From an uncultured Selenomonadaceae bacterium (lineage in GTDB: Bacteria > Bacillota > Negativicutes > Selenomonadales > Selenomonadaceae), in NCBI GenBank assembly GCA_905236325.1, contig CAJOPJ010000084.1:1-8696 (forward strand): a DNA stretch of 8,696 nucleotides, written 5' to 3'. The notes beneath the pieces were generated by a model. It saw only the letters and a list, made by a program, of their open reading frames with translations. It was not told where the DNA came from and did no database searches. This document shows positions 1-6,637 of the stretch, piece after piece; position 1 is the stretch's first letter, and every line of letters starts with the position of its first letter. The position numbers and the translations under genes were made by a program.

Positions 1-1141
1 AATGGTGAATGTAATGTTTAGCGTATTCAGGATCCAAGCCATCAATAATCTGTTCATCGCCTATTGCGCCAAGCGTTGTAATTGTTAAAACCTGCGTCTG
101 TCCGCGCGTGAAAAGTCCACTTCCATGCGTCCTTGCAAAAAGTCCGACTTCACAGCTAATAGGTCTGACTTCTTCAACTTCGCGACCGTCTGGACGAATT
201 TTTTCGTGCGTTATCATGTGGCGCACAACTTCTTTTTCAACTTTATGTAAAACTTCGCCAATTTCTTTTTCAGCGTTAGGAAATTCTTCGGCAGGGAATT
301 TTTCAATCAGTTCAGCTGTGATTTCTGCCTTGACTTCCTCAACAGCAGCCTCGCGCGCTAATTTATCTGGATTGCGAATTGCTTTATCAATTTTTTCCGG
401 CGCAAGTTCCCTGACAGCCGCGTCAATCTGTTCGTTCGGATGGAAAAGTTCTGGCGTAATTTTTTCCTTGCCGACTTTAGCAGTAATTTCATCTTGGAAG
501 GTGACAAGTTTTTTGATTTCTTCGTGACCGAACAAAATTGCGTCCAACATAACTTCTTCAGGAAGTTCTTTCGCGCCGGCTTCAACCATCATAACTGCGT
601 CGCGCGAACCTGCAACCATCAAGTCAAGCGTCGATTCTTCCATTTGCGCCTTAGTTGGATTGATAATAAAATCTTCGCCAATTCTGCCGACGCGCACACC
701 TGCAATTGGTCCATTGAATGGTATATCTGAAATGCAAAGCGCACAACTTGCGCCGAGCATTGCGGCAATTTCCGGCGCGTTATCTGCGTCATAGGAAAAA
801 ATTGTCGCAATAACCTGAACATCATTTCTGAAACCTTCTGGAAATAATGGGCGAATCGGTCTGTCAATCAATCTGCTTTTCAAAATGCCACTGGGACCGG
901 GTCTGCCTTCGCGCTTATTGAATCCGCCGGGAACTTTGCCGGCGGCGTACATTTTTTCTTCACAATCGACAGTTAGCGGAAAAAAATCTACGCCTTCACG
1001 CGGTTTAGCTGACGCTGTAACTGCAACCAAAACTGCAGTGTCGCCATAGCGAACTAAAACTGCGCCGTTGGCTTGTTTAGCCATTTTGCCTGTTTCGACG
1101 ACTAAATTTCTGCCGCCGAGCTGAGTTTCAAATAATTCCAT
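1..1141 (-). CDS. pnp: Polyribonucleotide nucleotidyltransferase (PNPase), N-terminal 380 residues, cut by window edge
   Basis: PNPase degrades RNA 3'->5' by phosphorolysis as a ring-shaped trimer in the cytoplasm and takes part in mRNA turnover. The reading frame starts at the ATG ending at 1141 and stays open to base 1. It begins MELFETQLGGRNLVVETG and carries the first RNase PH domain, including the signature IDRPIRPLFPEGFRNDVQ near residues 89-106. An all-helical linker domain follows, then the start of the second RNase PH domain with RTHGSGLFTRGQTQ near residue 335. The family is usually about 700 residues, so the rest of the catalytic half and the KH and S1 RNA-binding domains lie beyond the left edge. 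A strong AGGAGGA (minus strand, 1151-1157) sits 9 nt before the ATG. The gene is divergent from lepA. No internal stop or frameshift was noticed. I found no convincing promoter for it. Identification is firm. Confidence 0.97.
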   Translation of the reverse strand, partial: MELFETQLGGRNLVVETGKMAKQANGAVLVRYGDTAVLVAVTASAKPREGVDFFPLTVDCEEKMYAAGKVPGGFNKREGRPGPSGILKSRLIDRPIRPLFPEGFRNDVQVIATIFSYDADNAPEIAAMLGASCALCISDIPFNGPIAGVRVGRIGEDFIINPTKAQMEESTLDLMVAGSRDAVMMVEAGAKELPEEVMLDAILFGHEEIKKLVTFQDEITAKVGKEKITPELFHPNEQIDAAVRELAPEKIDKAIRNPDKLAREAAVEEVKAEITAELIEKFPAEEFPNAEKEIGEVLHKVEKEVVRHMITHEKIRPDGREVEEVRPISCEVGLFARTHGSGLFTRGQTQVLTITTLGAIGDEQIIDGLDPEYAKHYIHH

Positions 1142-1202
1142 ACAAATTTTTCCTCCTTATACTTTCACAAATTCAAAATTTCGCTACAAAAAATTTTTTT
1201 CC

Positions 1203-1230
1203 TTGCACCTAATAAATTTTTTAGTAAAAT
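1203..1230 (+). promoter_or_regulatory. Predicted sigma-A-type promoter of lepA
   Basis: TTGCAC (1203-1208) and TAAAAT (1225-1230) are separated by 16 bp. They match the -35/-10 consensus at 4 of 6 and 5 of 6 positions. The predicted transcript start is near 1237, leaving a leader of about 30 nt before lepA. It lies in the AT-rich divergent pnp/lepA region, where chance matches to a -10 box are common, so this is a reasonable prediction only. Confidence 0.5.
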
Positions 1231-1252
1231 AAGAAAATAACTTTTAGGAAAT

Positions 1253-1259
1253 GGGAGGA
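1253..1259 (+). promoter_or_regulatory. Ribosome binding site that fixes the TTG start of lepA
   Basis: GGGAGGA lies 7 nt before the TTG at 1267. No ATG or GTG in the frame sits at a suitable distance. The protein from this TTG begins at the expected family position, about ten residues before the P-loop, so the non-ATG start is well supported. Confidence 0.85.
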
Positions 1260-1266
1260 AATTTTT

Positions 1267-3063
1267 TTGGAAAACAAAATTAGAAATTTTTCAATTATCG
1301 CACACATAGATCACGGCAAGTCAACTTTAGCCGACCGACTTATCGAAATGACAGGCACAGTTGAAAAGCGCGAAATGTCTGACCAACTTTTGGACAATAT
1401 GGACTTGGAACGCGAACGCGGAATTACAATCAAGGCGCAAACTGTCAGGCTTAAATATAAAGCTAAGGACGGCGAAACTTACCAGCTGAATTTAATTGAC
1501 ACTCCTGGACATGTTGATTTTACTTATGAAGTGTCGCGCAGTCTTGCTGCTTGCGAAGGCGCACTTTTAGTTGTTGATGCAACGCAAGGCGTTGAGGCGC
1601 AAACTCTGTCGAATGTTTATCTTGCACTTGAACACAATCTTGAAATTATTCCTGTCATTAACAAAATTGATTTGCCAAGCGCAGATATCGAACGCGCTAA
1701 AACTGAAATTGAAGACGCAATTGGTCTTGACGCTTCGGACGCTGTAAGTTGCTCTGCAAAAACCGGCAAAGGTGTTGCAGATATTTTGGAGGCGATTGTT
1801 AAAAAAATTCCGCCGCCGGAAAATAATTCTGACAAAAATTTGCAGGCGTTAATTTTCGACAGCTACTTCGACAGCTACAAAGGCGCGGTTGCACATGTGC
1901 GTTTAATGGCAGGTAAAGTTAAAAAAGGCGACAAGCTGAAGTTAATTGCAACCGGCAAGGAATTTGACGCAACCGAAATTGGAATTTTTTCGCCGTCAAT
2001 GCAGGAACTTGAGGAACTCAGCGCAGGAGAAGTCGGCTACATTTGCGGCAGTCTTAAAGATGTTCGCGATGTGCGCGTTGGCGATACTGTTACCAATTCA
2101 GAAAATCCTGCGCCGCCTTTGGCAGGTTATCGCGCTCCTGTGCCAATGGTTTTTTGCGGACTTTATCCGACAGACAGCGCAGATTATGACAATCTCAAGG
2201 AAGCGTTGGAAAAACTTCAGCTGAACGACGCGGCTTTAGTTTATGAACCGGAAACTTCGGCGGCTTTAGGTTTTGGATTTCGCTGTGGATTTTTAGGTTT
2301 GCTCCACATGGATGTTGTGCAAGAAAGGCTTGAACGCGAATATAATTTGCGACTTATCACAACTGCGCCTTCAGTTATCTACAAAGTCAACAAAACCAAT
2401 GGCGAAACAATTTCAATCGACAATCCCGCCGACTTGCCGCCTGTAACTGAAATTTCAAGCATTGAAGAACCAACTGTCAAGGCGACTGTCATTGTGCCAA
2501 GCGACTACATCGGCGCAGTTATGGAACTTTGCAGGGATAAGCGCGGAACTTACAAGTCGATGGACTACATAGACAAAACGCGCGTTATGCTGACTTATGA
2601 AATTCCGCTCAATGAAATTATTTATGACTTTTTCGACAAGCTCAAGTCAATGACGCGCGGCTATGCAAGTCTTGACTATGAACCTGCAAATTATGTTGAG
2701 GCTGACTTGGTTAAGTTGGATATTTTGCTGAACGGCGATTTGGTGGACGCTTTAAGTTCAATTGTACACAGATCACGCAGTGCAAAAGTCGGCAGAACTT
2801 TAGCTTTAAAACTCAAGCGCCTGATTCCTGAACAGCTTTTTGATATTCCTGTGCAAGCTGCGATTGGCGGCAGAATCATTGCGCGTGAAACTGTCAAGGC
2901 TCGCCGCAAAGATGTTCTTGCTAAATGCTATGGCGGCGATGTTTCCAGAAAACGCAAATTGCTTGAAAAGCAAAAGGAAGGCAAAAAGCGTATGAAGGCT
3001 GTCGGCAGCGTCGAACTTCCGCAAGAAGCATTTATGGCTGTGCTTACAGTTGAAGATGAATAG
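1267..3063 (+). CDS. lepA: Elongation factor 4 (LepA), ribosome-associated translational GTPase
   Basis: LepA/EF4 is a GTPase that binds the ribosome and has been linked to back-translocation and to 30S biogenesis or initiation. The 598-residue length is typical of the family. Visible GTPase motifs are the P-loop AHIDHGKS (12-19), the switch I region ERGITIKAQ (50-58), DTPGH (78-82) and NKID (132-135). An EF-G-like domain II follows, then domains III and V, and finally the EF4-specific C-terminal domain ending near VGSVELPQEAFMAVL. The EF4 C-terminal domain and the absence of EF-G domain IV separate it from EF-G and TypA. Translation starts at a TTG with a good ribosome binding site. In many Bacillota lepA is followed by hemW and hrcA. 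Here an unrelated small-gene cassette follows, so the usual neighbourhood is not kept. The gene is intact. Confidence 0.98.
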   Translation: MENKIRNFSIIAHIDHGKSTLADRLIEMTGTVEKREMSDQLLDNMDLERERGITIKAQTVRLKYKAKDGETYQLNLIDTPGHVDFTYEVSRSLAACEGALLVVDATQGVEAQTLSNVYLALEHNLEIIPVINKIDLPSADIERAKTEIEDAIGLDASDAVSCSAKTGKGVADILEAIVKKIPPPENNSDKNLQALIFDSYFDSYKGAVAHVRLMAGKVKKGDKLKLIATGKEFDATEIGIFSPSMQELEELSAGEVGYICGSLKDVRDVRVGDTVTNSENPAPPLAGYRAPVPMVFCGLYPTDSADYDNLKEALEKLQLNDAALVYEPETSAALGFGFRCGFLGLLHMDVVQERLEREYNLRLITTAPSVIYKVNKTNGETISIDNPADLPPVTEISSIEEPTVKATVIVPSDYIGAVMELCRDKRGTYKSMDYIDKTRVMLTYEIPLNEIIYDFFDKLKSMTRGYASLDYEPANYVEADLVKLDILLNGDLVDALSSIVHRSRSAKVGRTLALKLKRLIPEQLFDIPVQAAIGGRIIARETVKARRKDVLAKCYGGDVSRKRKLLEKQKEGKKRMKAVGSVELPQEAFMAVLTVEDE

Positions 3064-3094
3064 CAGGAAATTTTTTAGCTTGTGTCGAAACAGC

Positions 3095-3121
3095 TTGAAA
3101 TAATTTTTCATTATTTATTAT
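3095..3121 (+). promoter_or_regulatory. Weak candidate promoter for the four-gene cassette
   Basis: TTGAAA (3095-3100) and TATTAT (3116-3121) have good box matches but only a 15-bp spacer. The predicted start would fall just upstream of the ribosome binding site of the next gene. The 88-bp gap could equally be part of a lepA read-through transcript. I see no sigma-28 (flagellar) promoter of the TAAA...GCCGATAA type here. Confidence 0.25.
3098..3116. repeat. AT-rich inverted repeat between lepA and the cassette
   Basis: A 7-bp perfect inverted repeat, AAATAAT and ATTATTT, surrounds the 5-nt loop TTTTC. It contains no G:C pairs, so it is a poor intrinsic terminator. Its right arm lies within a 14-bp sequence (3107-3120) that recurs exactly at 8499-8512 in front of trmB. 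It may be a protein-binding dyad or simply low-complexity AT-rich DNA. Confidence 0.35.
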
Positions 3122-3151
3122 CAATTTTTAATTATCTTGGAGGTGCTAAAA

Positions 3152-3475
3152 ATGGAACTGGCTCCGGTTGGAATACAAATGACTTACGCAAATGCAAACA
3201 ACGCAGGACAAGTTCAACACAACTTGAACCACGCCGCCGCCTTGCAACAAGAAAATGCCGCCGTCAAAGAAAAACAGGACGCGGAATTGAAAAAGTCGCA
3301 GGTTAAAAATAAAAATGACGCGGAAGGCGGAACTATCAAAGACGACCCCGAAAGAAACGCTCGCAACGGCGGTTATTATTACCGCCCAAGCAAACGCAAA
3401 AATCAGGATAATCAACAGCCGGAAAATTTTGCTGTTGACCCAAGACGCGGACACTTTTTAGATATTTCAATGTAG
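3152..3475 (+). CDS. Small charged protein of unknown function, first gene of the cassette
   Basis: This 107-residue protein is not one I can name. It starts at ATG 3152 behind a good GGAGGT (3139-3144). An in-frame TTG at 3137 overlaps that site and is rejected as the start. There is no signal peptide or membrane segment. The N-terminal half is rich in Ala, Gln and Asn (about residues 14-34, probably helical). The middle is Lys, Glu and Asp rich and looks disordered. The C-terminus ends with a compact motif, DPRRGHFLDISM. I recall, without being able to check, small proteins with a similar Gly-His-hydrophobic-Asp tail sitting next to SwrB/YlxL-like genes in flagellar clusters of Bacillota. 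That fits its position 10 bp upstream of such a gene. A flagellar accessory role is only a guess. Coding is supported by its ribosome binding site, codon use like its neighbours' and tight spacing. Confidence 0.8.
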   Translation: MELAPVGIQMTYANANNAGQVQHNLNHAAALQQENAAVKEKQDAELKKSQVKNKNDAEGGTIKDDPERNARNGGYYYRPSKRKNQDNQQPENFAVDPRRGHFLDISM

Positions 3476-3485
3476 GATTTTGATA

Positions 3486-4766
3486 ATGGTTACTGAACTT
3501 ATGCTAATTTTAATCGTGGTTGGTGCAGGCATTGTCTTTATTGTCTGGAACAATTCACGCAAAAGACAACGCAATGACTTAGATAGACGCGATGTCGAAG
3601 ACTCAACAAATAAATTTAAGCTGGAACTTGAAAAGACAGCTAATGAAATTATCGGAAAAATGGAAAATCAAGCAACGCGCCTTGAAGGTCTGCTTGATGA
3701 ATCAGAACGCAATAGAACACAACTTGAAGGACGCGTCATTGAATTAAAAAAATTACTCAAGCGCACGGAAGGACAATCAACCGAAATTCGCGACTTGCTT
3801 GAAAGATTGGACGATGCAGTTGACGATGTCAGCGCAATGCAAAAGCAAATGGACGCTGTTGAAAAGAAAATCAACGCGGCTATCAATGTTAAAATTCCAC
3901 CGCCACCAACTTTGTCGCAAATTTTGACTCCGCCACTAATAAATCCACTGCCAACTTCAACGCCGATTAGTCAACCTGTCGCCCAACAAATGCAACAACC
4001 TCAACCTGTCGCTCAAAATCCTGCGCCAATAGTTCCTCCGCAAATTGTTACGCCGCCAACTCCACCGCCGCAAGTTACAATGCCAACTTCGCCGCAACAA
4101 GTTACAATGCCAACTCCGCCTCCGCAAGAAAATTTTGCGCAAGTTTTGGAAAAATCAATTACCGAAGAAACTTCAACACCGGTTTCGCCTTTACAAATAA
4201 CAAGACCGCCCGACAGAAATTCAATCGTGGTTGGAGAAACTTCAACACAACCTGTTAAAGTTGTCGCCGCTAAGCCTGTCAAAATCGACACACCGCGCCG
4301 ACGCATTCCACACCAGCCATTGCCGGAAAGCATTGCAGAACGCCAAGCACGCAAACTTGCTGAACGCCAACAAAAAATTGAGCCTGTCGAAATTTTGGAA
4401 CCTGCAAAACCCGAACCGCCAAAAGTCACTGAACGCACAGCAAAAATTCGCGCAAAAGCTGTCGAGGCAATCAACAGTGCTGCTTTGCAAGGAAATACTG
4501 TTGAAGTCGAAGTGTCGGAACTTGAACCTGTCGAAACTTTGAAGTCTAGCGAAAAAATTCAATCTCTAAAATCAAAAGCAGCAACTCTTGGCGAAAAACC
4601 GCCTGAACCTGCAAAATTTGCAGATCCAAATGCCGATTCAGCAAATATACGCGATATGTTACTTTCCGGAATGACTGTTGAAGAAATTTCCAAAGAAACC
4701 GGATTAGGACGCGGCGCAATTGAACTTGTTCAGCAAATGGCGCGTAGACAACTTGAACGCAAATAA
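3486..4766 (+). CDS. SwrB/YlxL-like membrane-anchored protein: coiled coil, proline-rich linker, C-terminal helix-turn-helix
   Basis: The 426-residue protein has one N-terminal membrane segment (about 5-22, LMLILIVVGAGIVFIVW). A basic stop-transfer stretch follows, so most of the protein is probably cytoplasmic. Residues about 38-125 are heptad-like and charged, as in a coiled coil. From about 137 to 215 there is a Pro/Gln/Thr-rich linker with internal repeats, then a long Pro/Lys/Glu-rich region. The last 40 residues, including MTVEEISKETGLGRGAIELV, form a helix-turn-helix of the kind at the end of SwrB/YlxL proteins (the DUF6115 type, as I recall). In Bacillus subtilis SwrB is a membrane protein that activates flagellar type III export. 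ATG 3486 was chosen because AGGA (3474-3477) lies 8 nt upstream; the TTG at 3480 is too close to it. No sigD, che or fli gene is visible here. Architecture is clear, function is inferred. Confidence 0.8.
   Translation: MVTELMLILIVVGAGIVFIVWNNSRKRQRNDLDRRDVEDSTNKFKLELEKTANEIIGKMENQATRLEGLLDESERNRTQLEGRVIELKKLLKRTEGQSTEIRDLLERLDDAVDDVSAMQKQMDAVEKKINAAINVKIPPPPTLSQILTPPLINPLPTSTPISQPVAQQMQQPQPVAQNPAPIVPPQIVTPPTPPPQVTMPTSPQQVTMPTPPPQENFAQVLEKSITEETSTPVSPLQITRPPDRNSIVVGETSTQPVKVVAAKPVKIDTPRRRIPHQPLPESIAERQARKLAERQQKIEPVEILEPAKPEPPKVTERTAKIRAKAVEAINSAALQGNTVEVEVSELEPVETLKSSEKIQSLKSKAATLGEKPPEPAKFADPNADSANIRDMLLSGMTVEEISKETGLGRGAIELVQQMARRQLERK
4071..4124 (+). repeat. Tandem 27-bp repeat inside the proline-rich linker
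   Basis: Two copies with a 27-bp period (4071-4097 and 4098-4124) share an exact 18-bp core, CAAGTTACAATGCCAACT. They encode the nonapeptides QVTMPTSPQ and QVTMPTPPP. A degenerate earlier copy just upstream encodes QIVTPPTPPP, and a separate short repeat QPVAQ occurs twice before that. The period keeps the frame, so copy number could vary without breaking the gene. Confidence 0.85.
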
Positions 4767-4776
4767 ATTTTAGCTT

Positions 4777-6624
4777 ATGAAAAATTACATTGAAAACTTC
4801 AACATTACAAAGACAGTACTGATTGCCATAGCTTTGTCATCGGTGCTGTCAATTTCTATAGCCTGTTTTATTTTGAACGAAGTTATCGAACGTTACGACG
4901 AAGAAATGATTAAAGTTATGGCAAGTGATGTTTATGACGACATTAACAATGAACTGCTTAAAGCAATGATTGTTTCGCGCACAATGTCAAATGATGCTTT
5001 TTTGCGCCATAATTTAAGCATTGAAACCAGAGTACCTTTCGATAGAGAAGCCGAGTGGATCACTGACTACTTAAGCACAATGAAAAATCAACTTGGCTAC
5101 AGCGCGGCTTTTATCGCAACAGAAAACTCAAAACGCTATTGGACTGTCAACGGCTTGCAAAAAATTTTAGACCCGACCAGAGATTTGCATGACATTTGGT
5201 ATCAAGATTTTTTAAATAAAAATGTTGAATACGCCTTCAATGTTGACACGGACGAAGCCAAAAATTATGCGCTGACAATTTTTGTAAATGCGCGCATTAC
5301 AAATCGCGATGGCAAAATTTTAGGTGTTTGCGGCGTTGGCGTGGATGTTTCAAGTATTCAGAAAATTTTGAAGCTGAATGAACAGTCCTACAATGTAAAA
5401 ATAAATTTAGTCAATCAAAGCGGCTTAATTCAAGTCGATTCCAAAATTGAAAATATTGAAAAGACTTACTTGGAAAATTTAAACTATCAGCGCAGTGAAA
5501 AATTTATTCTGAACAAAATTCCCAGTAAACGCGGCAGTTACATAATCACAAAATACATTCCGGACTTTGATTGGTATTTAGTTATCCAGCGCGATTCAGA
5601 CAGCAGACAAAATGCCTTTTCAAATGTCATTTTGTATATTTCTATCGCGTCAAGCTTTATGCTTGCAATTTTGTTGACTTTTATTTATTCAAGCCTTCAA
5701 AAAGAACAGCAACAGGTTGAAGAAAATGCAACAAAGCATGGAATTGCCAGTCACTCCGGACTTTATGTTTCAATGCACTTAATCGACTTGAATAAAAATT
5801 TAATTCATGAACTTAGTTCAAATCCAAATATAAAAATTCTGCGCGTAAATGAAGGTTCGCACGCCAAAGAACAACTTGTCACGGCAGTTAAGCAAATGAC
5901 TGCCAAAGAAAGTTTCGGCGCAATGATTGAGTTTATAAATTTTGCGACGCTGAATGACAGAATGAAAAATAAAAACGCCATCACGCAGGAATTTTTAAGC
6001 GAAAATTACGGCTGGTGCAAGGCGTATTTTATGCTTGTCGATAACAACAGCAACGGCAATCTTCATCAAATAGTTTTTGCGATTGAACTGATTGATGAAG
6101 AAAAACGCCGCGAAGAACATTTGCAAAATTTGGCGGAAACAGACGCAATGACAGGTTTAAAAAATCGTGGCAGCGGCGAAAAAATTATTACCGAAATGAT
6201 TAAGGACGGCACGGAAGGAATGTTTTTCCTGTTTGACGCTGACAAGTTCAAATCAATCAATGATAATTTCGGTCACGATGTCGGCGACAAAGTTATAAAA
6301 GCTATTGCTAAATGCTTGAAGAAAAATTTCAGAACTTCAGATGTTGTTATGCGACTTGGCGGTGATGAATTTGCTGCGTATGCTGTTGGTGTAACAGAAA
6401 TTGAACAAGGGCAGGTTATTATATATCGCCTGTTCAAAATGCTTGAACAAACTAAAATACCTGAACTTGGCGACAGAAAAATTTCATTAAGCGTCGGCGC
6501 GGCAATTTTCAATGCAGAAGGCAATTACAACTTCACAGATATTTATAAACGCGCAGATTCTGCGACTTATCAAAGTAAAAAAATCGAAGGTAATTTTTGT
6601 ACCTTCGCTGATGATTATAATTGA
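4777..6624 (+). CDS. Membrane diguanylate cyclase: dCache-like sensor, PAS-like region, GGDEF
   Basis: This 615-residue protein probably makes cyclic di-GMP from two GTP in response to an extracellular ligand. Membrane segment 1 is about 14-34. An extracytoplasmic region of about 245 residues follows with dCache features (IWY at 140-142, VDTD at 156-159, then GKILGVCGVGVD). Membrane segment 2 is about 283-304. A cytoplasmic PAS-like stretch (about 320-445) leads into a short helix and the GGDEF domain (453-612). The catalytic signature is intact: TDAMTGLKNR, FDADKFKSINDNFGHDVGD and GGDEF at 528-532. RTSD at 519-522 lies exactly five residues before GGDEF, so the allosteric I-site (RxxD) is present and product inhibition is expected. 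No EAL domain is fused. The gene starts 10 nt after the previous stop and has no recognisable Shine-Dalgarno sequence, which suggests translational coupling. The signal sensed cannot be read from the sequence. Confidence 0.93.
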   Translation: MKNYIENFNITKTVLIAIALSSVLSISIACFILNEVIERYDEEMIKVMASDVYDDINNELLKAMIVSRTMSNDAFLRHNLSIETRVPFDREAEWITDYLSTMKNQLGYSAAFIATENSKRYWTVNGLQKILDPTRDLHDIWYQDFLNKNVEYAFNVDTDEAKNYALTIFVNARITNRDGKILGVCGVGVDVSSIQKILKLNEQSYNVKINLVNQSGLIQVDSKIENIEKTYLENLNYQRSEKFILNKIPSKRGSYIITKYIPDFDWYLVIQRDSDSRQNAFSNVILYISIASSFMLAILLTFIYSSLQKEQQQVEENATKHGIASHSGLYVSMHLIDLNKNLIHELSSNPNIKILRVNEGSHAKEQLVTAVKQMTAKESFGAMIEFINFATLNDRMKNKNAITQEFLSENYGWCKAYFMLVDNNSNGNLHQIVFAIELIDEEKRREEHLQNLAETDAMTGLKNRGSGEKIITEMIKDGTEGMFFLFDADKFKSINDNFGHDVGDKVIKAIAKCLKKNFRTSDVVMRLGGDEFAAYAVGVTEIEQGQVIIYRLFKMLEQTKIPELGDRKISLSVGAAIFNAEGNYNFTDIYKRADSATYQSKKIEGNFCTFADDYN

Positions 6625-6637
6625 GGGGGAATTTTTT

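Noticed and set aside
108..867. Several open frames on both strands (108-527 +, 440-730 +, 358-585 -, 619-867 -)
   Set aside because: They overlap the pnp frame, which has clear PNPase motifs throughout. Their translations are Ser/Phe/Lys-rich shadow sequences without ribosome binding sites.
1142..1202. Possible pnp promoter on the minus strand
   Set aside because: TATAAG near 1158 overlaps the ribosome binding site region and lacks a properly spaced -35 box. Other matches are at chance level for AT-rich DNA.
3064..3110. Possible intrinsic terminator after lepA (imperfect AGCT...AGCT hairpin at 3077-3095 followed by an AT-rich stretch)
   Set aside because: The stem has only about six pairs with a bulge, and the T run is short and displaced. 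It is not convincing.
3957..4562. Minus-strand and alternate-frame ORFs of 61-153 residues within the SwrB-like gene
   Set aside because: They are shadows of the proline-rich linker, as shown by Arg/Trp or Gly/Val-Cys-rich compositions typical of reading Pro/Gln codons in other frames.
6512..6637. A 42-residue N-terminal extension of the flavodiiron protein
   Set aside because: It overlaps the GGDEF coding end, has no ribosome binding site and is absent from the family. ATG 6638 has a strong site.
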